This document shows positions 57,140 through 64,000 of a stretch of 64,000 nt of DNA, piece by piece (position 1 is the first letter of the stretch; each line of letters opens with the position of its first letter). A program made the translations under genes and the position numbers. Below the pieces are notes generated by a model. That model was not told the origin of the DNA. It ran no database searches and saw nothing but the letters and a program-made list of their open reading frames with translations. Source of the stretch: Leptodactylus fallax (taxonomy: Eukaryota > Chordata > Amphibia > Anura > Leptodactylidae); contig CAMRHE010000115.1 of the NCBI GenBank assembly GCA_947044405.1, positions 1,798,001 through 1,862,000 of the forward strand. Direction: 5' to 3'.

Positions 57140-59020
57140 CTGATCAGTCACAGCAGGGTAGAATCTGTGGAGGAGGTCAGGACAATGGTATCACTGAGAC
57201 AGAATTTTGAAATTCTTTTCTTGCACACTACAAGGCAGCGGGAGTTTGTGCGTGAATACGAAAGACCTTTTCCAGTCAGAAGGGGAGAGAGGTGCGCAAA
57301 GGTCTGATTCCCAGGGGCCTGTATAAGCAGGGTTCCCAGGAGTAGCATTCCTAAGGAGAAAGAGAGTGCTCACGGAGTGGAGTCAGCGTGGGAAAGGGCA
57401 ATCTCCAGGTCAGTCATTGCGGAGGATAGTAGGGGGGATAGAGAGAATTTCGGCAAGAAGGATGCAAGTTGACCGTACTCAAGCCAGGATAAATTAAGGT
57501 CCGGGTGAGAGGCGCGCATCTGAGCCAGCGGTGGGATGGCCGGATCAACAGCGACCCATCTCAAGAAGACATAGTTTCTGCTCCGCCAACAGAGAAATTT
57601 GTCTGTGCAGCAGCCCGGGGGGAGCATGGGGTTATGAAAGAGTGAGCTAAGGGGACCAGGAACCCTAGCCACGCTTCCACTTCAACATACCGAATCCCAG
57701 GTCTTAAGGAAGTGTGAGGAAAGGAACGAATTTTTGGCTGCTCCAGGGCGGAAATGAGCCGGGATCCATGGCAGGAAGGGAAGGTGAACCGAGAGCAGAT
57801 CAGATCAGCCTCAATGGAGACCCATTTCTTATCCGCCCTGTGGTAGTGCCAGTCAAAAAGGTATAGCAGATCCGCATAACGGTAATACAGTCTAAGGTCT
57901 GGCAAGCCCACGCCCCCATTGTCTTTACGATGGGTTAATATTCTGTACTTTACGCTACTCCTCGCTGAGCCCCACACAAATCTCCCAAACAGGGACTGAA
58001 TGCGTGTGAAAAAGGTACACAGAAGGTGGATGGGCAGCGCCTGAAACACGTACAAGATTCTAGGGACCACATCCATCTTGAGGGCATGAATGCGGCCAAA
58101 GAAGGTAAGGGTGAATGCACTGGTTTTTTTTGGTTTTTTTTATTGAGTTGGAAGGGACCTCAAAGGCCATCAAGTCCAACCCCCTGCAAAAGCAGGATTC
58201 CCTAAATCATCCCAGCTATATATCTATCCAGTTTCCACTTGAAAATTTCAATTGATGAAGAACTCACCACCTCCCGTGGCAGCCTATTCCACTCCCTCAC
58301 TACCCTTACTGATAAAAAGTTTTTCCTAATATCTAATCTGAATCTCCTTCCCCTTAGTTTCATCCCATTACTTCTCGTGCTTCCTTCTGCTAATGAGAAG
58401 GTTCGCCAAGATTGTCTCAAGCAATGGGAGATAGTTAATATGGAACAGATGGGAAGGGTCAGGGTGGATTATGAATCCCGAGGTATTTGATGGAAGTGGT
58501 TTGCCGCTTAAACGTAAAGTTGCCCGCAAGATGATCAACTTCTGTGTGGGGAAGCATGATGTTGAGGGCCTTGCTTTTGGATAGGTTCACTTTAAAGTTA
58601 CTTAGGTGACCGAAACGACTGAACTCACGTAAGACAGACTGAAAGGAGGAGGAGGTCATTGGCATACAGTGCTGCCTTGACCTGACGACTGCCCATCTGA
58701 AGGCCATGAATGCTAGTAAACCGCTGTATCGCCACTGCCAGATGCTCCATAACCAGCGCATACAGCAGCGGCAACAGAGGGCAGCCCTGTTAAGTGCCAT
58801 TCCGAACCAGGAAATGGTCCAAAAGGATCCCGTTAGCCCGAACACTTGCTGACGCATCGCCATAGAGGGAAAACACCTTACCCAAAAAACCAGGGCCCCC
58901 TCCCACCTGCTGAAGCGTCGCACGCAGAAAATCCCAGTCTACCTGGTGGAACGCTTTTCAGCATCTATGGAAAGCAGGCACATAGGGGAGTCGTTGGAAC
59001 AGTGAGTAAAATTGTAATTG
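57140..59020 (-). pseudogene. L1 ORF2 fragment, split by a CR1 insertion
   Basis: On the minus strand: an RT palm piece (58923-58459; a degenerate YADD-equivalent read as YAND in another frame, then KVNLSKSKALNI and IKYLGI), the inserted CR1 end, then the connection domain (58076-57561; MDVVPRILYVFQALP, GGVGLPDLRLYYRYADL) and C-terminal KNFKILS and DLLHRFYP near 57150. Several frameshifts and stops; the endonuclease is missing. Typical old 5'-truncated L1. Confidence 0.75.
58127..58445 (-). pseudogene. CR1-like LINE 3' end nested in the L1
   Basis: The minus frame 58420-58202 ends with [26 protein letters not shown] and [13 protein letters not shown], the classic CR1 ORF2 C-terminus. The 3' UTR GGACTTGATGGCCTTTGAGG follows. 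5'-truncated, as CR1 copies usually are. Confidence 0.8.
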
Positions 59021-59030
59021 TATTTTTATA

Positions 59031-60510
<1,480 letters not shown>

Positions 60511-60595
60511 TCTGTCAGAGATGGGAATAGACGGATTTGTTACTTATCCACTGTCCAATACATAGTGAATCATTTGATATTACTGGAATACTCAA

Positions 60596-61107
60596 TTAAA
60601 GGGATTTGTTCAGGTTCAGACCAATATTAAGAAACAAATGTTATTGTGAGACAAATGTGAATAAAAGTCAAACGATGGTCATGTGATATACAGTCCATGG
60701 TCATGTGATATACAGTCATGGTCAAGTGATATACAGTCTGTAGTCATATGATATACAGTCCATGGTGATGTGATATACTGTTCATGGTCAAGTGATATAC
60801 AGTCCGTAGTCATGTGATATACAGTCCATGGTCATGTGATAGACACACAGGTGCACAGCTCGTTACAGTCACAGCACAGTAACCAGACACCTGACTGGTA
60901 ACAAACTGTGCACCTGTGTGCTCATCACATGACCATGGACTGTATATCACATGACCACGGACTGATTTTCATCCACTGGCAGTAAGCAGAGTGAATGACA
61001 ACAAGCAGAGATCCGATAGGAATTAATACAGAAAGTATATTGAAAAATTGTATAACTTTTAATTATACAACCAATAATATTTGTGTGAAAGCGGACAACC
61101 CCTTTAA
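60596..61107. mobile_element. TTAA element carrying a tandem array
   Basis: Left TTAAAGGGATTTGTTCAGG and right complement TTAAAGGGGTTGTCCGC, with TTAA at both borders. The inner part holds 22-bp direct repeats and, further right, inverted copies of the same unit. Confidence 0.65.
60664..60850 (+). repeat. 22-bp tandem repeat with distal inverted copies
   Basis: About eight units of GTCATGTGATATACAGTCC plus ATG, with GTA variants in every third or so unit. Complementary units (CATGGACTGTATATCACATG) lie at 60929-60963, so the array can fold on them. Confidence 0.8.
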
Positions 61108-61206
61108 GTACAACTTCATTACTCCTTACACTGAAAACATCAATAATAAGGAGGATGCAAACCGCTAGAAACCACTGGCTGTGAAAGGGTTAATTGTGTA
61201 TATATA

Positions 61207-62773
61207 CAGTCATGGCCAAAAGTTTTGAGAATGACACAAATATTATATTTTCACATGATCTGCTGCCCTCTGGTTTTTATGTGTGTTTGTCAGATGTTTT
61301 TATCACATACAGAAATATAATTGCATTCATATTATGAGTAACAGAAGCTTATATTGACAGTTAGAATGAGTTAATGCAGCAAGTCAATATTTGCAGTGTT
61401 GACCCTTCTTCTTCAGGACCTCTGCAATTCTCCCTGGCATGCTCTCAATCAACTTCTGGACCAAATCCTGACTGATAGCAGTCCATTCTTGCAGAATCAA
61501 TGCTTTAATTTTGTCTGAATTTGTTGGTTTTTGTTTGTCCACCCGTCTCTTGATGATTGACCACAAGTTCTCAATGGGATTAAGATCTGGGGAGTTTCCA
61601 GGCCATGGAACCAAAATCTCTATGTTTTGTTCCCTGAGCCATTTAGTTATCACCTTTGCTTTATGGCAAGGTGCTCCATCATGCTGGAAAAGGCATTGTT
61701 GAGCGCCAAACTGCTCTAGGACGGTTGGGAGAAGTTGCTCTTGGAGGACATTCTGGTACCATTCTTTATTCATGGCTGTGTTTTTAGGCAAGACTGTGAG
61801 AGAGCCGATTCCCTTGGCTGAGAAGCAACCCCACACATGAATGGTTTCAGGATGCTTTACAGTTGGCATGAGACAAGACTGGTGGTAGCGCTCACCTCTT
61901 CTTCTCCGAATAAGCTGTTTTCCAGATGTTCCAAACAATCGAAAAGGGGATTCATCAGAGAAAATGACTTTACCCCAGTCCTCAGCAGTCCACTCCCTGT
62001 ACCTTTTGCAGAATATCAGTCTGTCCCTGATGTTTTTTCTGGAGAGAAGTGGCTTCTTTGCTGCCCTCCTTGAGACCAGGCCTTGCTCCAAGAGTCTCCG
62101 CCTCATAGTGCATGCAGATGCACTCACACCTGCCTGCTGCCATTCCTCAGCAAGCTCTGCACTGCTGGTAGCCCGATCCCGCAGCTGAAACACTTTTAAG
62201 AGACGGTCCTGCCGCTTGCTGGCCTTTCTTGGGCGCCCTGGAGCCTTTTTGGCACCAATGGAACCTCTCTCCTTGAAGTTCTTGATGATGCGATAGATTG
62301 TTGACTGAGGTGCAATCTTTCTAGCTGCAATACTCTTCCCAGTTAGGCCATTTTTGTGCAGTGCAATGATGACCGCACGTGTTTCTTTAGAGATAACCAT
62401 GGTTAACAGAAGAGAAACAATGATGGCAAGCACCAGCCTCCTTTTAAAGTGTCCAGTGGTGTCATTCGTACTTAATCATGACAGATTGATCTCCAGCCCT
62501 GTCCTCATCAACACCCACACCTGTGTTAATGGAGCAATCACTGAAACGATGTTAGGTGGTCCTTTTAAGGCAGGGCTGCAATGATGTTGAAATGTGTTTT
62601 GGGGGATAAAGTTCATTTTCTAGGCAAATATTGACTTTGCAAGTAATTGCTGTTAAGCTGATCACTCTTTATAACATTCTGGAGTATATGCAAATTGCCA
62701 TTAGAAAAACTGAAGCAGTAGACTTTGTAAAAATTAATATTTGTATCATTCTCAAAACTTTTGGCCATGACTG
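61207..62773 (-). mobile_element. Tc1/mariner DD35E element, copy 2
   Basis: Ends CAGTCATGGCCAAAAGTTTT on both sides, flanked by TA (61205-61206, 62774-62775). 1567 bp, the same family as 31291-32854 but inverted. Both share the same layout, and the UTRs differ at few positions. Confidence 0.92.
61384..62400 (-). CDS. Tc1/mariner transposase, DD35E type
   Basis: 338 residues from ATG at 62400 (ACCATGG context). Same domains as copy 1: HTH, GRPRK, Asp in FSDESPF, Asp in QHDGAPCHK, Glu in DLNPIENLW, 35 residues between the last two. About ten residues differ from copy 1, including ACTMRR for ARTVRR in the DNA-binding part, and one extra Lys near the C-terminus. No frame damage seen. Confidence 0.9.
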   Translation of the reverse strand: MVISKETRAVIIALHKNGLTGKSIAARKIAPQSTIYRIIKNFKERGSIGAKKAPGRPRKASKRQDRLLKVFQLRDRATSSAELAEEWQQAGVSASACTMRRRLLEQGLVSRRAAKKPLLSRKNIRDRLIFCKRYREWTAEDWGKVIFSDESPFRLFGTSGKQLIRRRRGERYHQSCLMPTVKHPETIHVWGCFSAKGIGSLTVLPKNTAMNKEWYQNVLQEQLLPTVLEQFGAQQCLFQHDGAPCHKAKVITKWLREQNIEILVPWPGNSPDLNPIENLWSIIKRRVDKQKPTNSDKIKALILQEWTAISQDLVQKLIESMPGRIAEVLKKKGQHCKY

Positions 62774-62775
62774 TA

Positions 62776-63529
62776 CATTTTCTCTTACTAAATAAAAATG
62801 TGCAACCATTTCTAAAAGTACCAGTTCCTTTGGCAACGCTCTCTGTAGTTTTACAGTTTACACAGTAAAGAAACCTTGTTATTATTTGAGAAGAGATTTG
62901 TTTTCATTTTGCTGCAAGTGGCGACCTTAAGTTTTGTTTGGAGACCTCAAGTGAACATATTGTCACAAAGGCTTTGGTATGAGCTCTTAATTTATTTTTA
63001 TAAGATAACATTTTCTCTTCCAGTCTCTTCCCTTCTCTACTATTGTCATTATAATGAGGTCCTTTAAATGGTGACCTTTCAGCTAATTTGTACTTATATA
63101 ATAGCCAATGTGATCATGATCAATAGTGCAAATTAACTAAAATGACAGCATTGGGATTAAAAATGTTTTCAAACTGCTGGCCACTTGGTGTCTTCCTTCT
63201 ATTTAACTTGTTTTTCTTTTCAAGTGATCATGTGAAGTCTGTATCTAGCAACGGAGATACAGAGACGGATTGCAGGACGGGTATATTGTTATTTCTGTCA
63301 TAGGCACAAGCACTGTTCTGCTCTCTGTGAGAGCCCTTCCTCTTCAGAATGCATAGTATTGCCTCTGCTAGTAACCTTTTCTGCCCCAATTCACAGCCAC
63401 AACTAACATTTGTGCCTTAGAAATGTACACCCCAGAAGTACATGTACTAGTCAGTGTTTGGACACTGTACTGGCATTGCTGTTGTCTTAATATCACATCT
63501 GTGTGTACTTTGAGCCATGTATGACTGAC
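62776..63529. other. Unassigned stretch
   Basis: No supported gene or repeat. Confidence 0.45.
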
Positions 63530-63670
63530 TTAAAAGGATTTTGCAGGACTATGAATTTATGATCTATCCTCAGAATACATCATCACTATCAGATTGGTGG
63601 GGATCCAACAACTGACGCCTCTGCTGATCAGCTGCTTGAAGAAGCCAGGGCACACATTCTAGCACTGCTT
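63530..63670. mobile_element. TTAA MITE fragment, GATCAGCTG type
   Basis: TTAAAAGGATTTTGCAGGAC, ATCTATCCTCAGAATACATC and TGCTGATCAGCTGCTTGAA match the layout of a frequent anuran TTAA repeat; a related piece lies at 51567-51700. The right terminus is missing. Confidence 0.5.
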
Positions 63671-63799
63671 ACTCTGCACAGGCTTGAAAGTCTTGTTTAT
63701 CAGTCAGTCTTTCAGCAGATCAGTCTTTTTTTAACGAATGGGACTGTGGTGCAGTGCTTGTTTGCAGGACCTGTCGGGCCCTTTATTAAGAATGGCATA

Positions 63800-64000
63800 C
63801 TAGGGGGGCGGAGTCTAGCCGTGGAGCGGAATGGCCACATAGTTTAAGCGCTCTCGGCCTGAGTCTCACGAAGCGACGGATCACAGTGACGAGCCCGTGG
63901 AGCACAAACGCAGGGTTAATACCTAAGCGATATCCTACCTTCGGGGATGCCCAGGAAGCGAAAGTCGGCGGTAAAGCCGCAAAAGATATCGGACTTTTAT
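63800..64000 (+). mobile_element. L1 5' end entering the right edge
   Basis: A GC-rich leader beginning near GGGGGGCGGAGTCTAGCC contrasts with A/T-rich flank and runs into a basic ORF start. This is the usual look of an amphibian or fish L1 5' UTR; the body lies outside the window. Confidence 0.55.
63947..64000 (+). CDS. ORF1: L1 ORF1 start, partial
   Basis: 18 codons, MPRKRKSAVKPQKISDFY, open at the window edge. The basic start followed by KIS-D-F resembles the N-terminus of L1 ORF1 proteins. Too short to prove; the call leans on the GC-rich leader before it. Confidence 0.45.
   Translation, partial: MPRKRKSAVKPQKISDFY

Overview
The window reads as vertebrate nuclear DNA, most likely from a frog or toad. 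The inference rests on the mobile-element mix: Tc1/mariner copies of several lineages, a Tx1-like LINE, L2, CR1 and L1 pieces, a Ty3/Gypsy element, and many TTAA-flanked and hAT-type non-autonomous elements with 'GGGGTTGTCC' and 'CAGTGTTGGACTGG' ends of the kind common in anuran genomes. I found no convincing host exon, RNA gene, CRISPR array or bacterial operon. Every coding region I can support belongs to a transposable element.

Layout. 1-5151: an incomplete minus-strand Ty3/Gypsy element (gag-protease-RT, a frameshift, then RNase H and integrase running off the window edge, and a probable 5' LTR), followed by a homopolymer-rich stretch that looks like poor consensus sequence (5180-5600). 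5601-11100: mostly unassigned DNA with a TTAA MITE, a possible LTR and a hAT-type element with an exact 8-bp target-site duplication (TSD). 11231-22033: a nested composite 10.8 kb long. The outer shell is a hAT-type element (TSD cttatatc). Inside it is a palindromic TTAA MITE, and inside the MITE lies an almost complete 8.7-kb Tx1-like LINE on the minus strand with an exact 10-bp TSD. 22124-23911: two LTR-like units. 26783-34150: a decayed Tc1 element, an L2-like LINE 3' end, an intact DD35E Tc1/mariner element and a 31-bp minisatellite. 34923-36509: an element with long inverted termini. 38010-41326: hAT-type DNA broken up by a Tc1 copy that contains two scrambled blocks. 43184-45939: a palindromic MITE and a Tc1 element with an intact 340-codon transposase. 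47650-54809: an L2 tail, a 2.6-kb hAT-type element (TSD tgcatata) carrying a 31-bp minisatellite, a 187-bp foldback and a solo LTR. 57140-62773: a decayed L1 ORF2 with a CR1 3' end inside it, a Tc1 pseudogene, a TTAA element with 22-bp tandem repeats and a second DD35E copy in opposite orientation to the first. 63800-64000: the 5' end and first 18 codons of an L1 element entering the window's right edge.

How the parts work together. The autonomous families here (Tx1-like LINE, L1, DD35E and DD34E Tc1) encode their own enzymes. The hAT-type and TTAA elements have recognisable ends and TSDs but no transposase in this window, so they would depend on enzymes supplied elsewhere. The most interesting material is the nested composite with its LINE (UAAUG ORF junction, twin 3'-UTR stem-loops), the two nearly identical DD35E transposons, and the recurring palindromic and minisatellite modules of the hAT-type elements. 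Boundaries were read by eye from terminal repeats and TSDs. Family names are inferences from motifs, not database hits.
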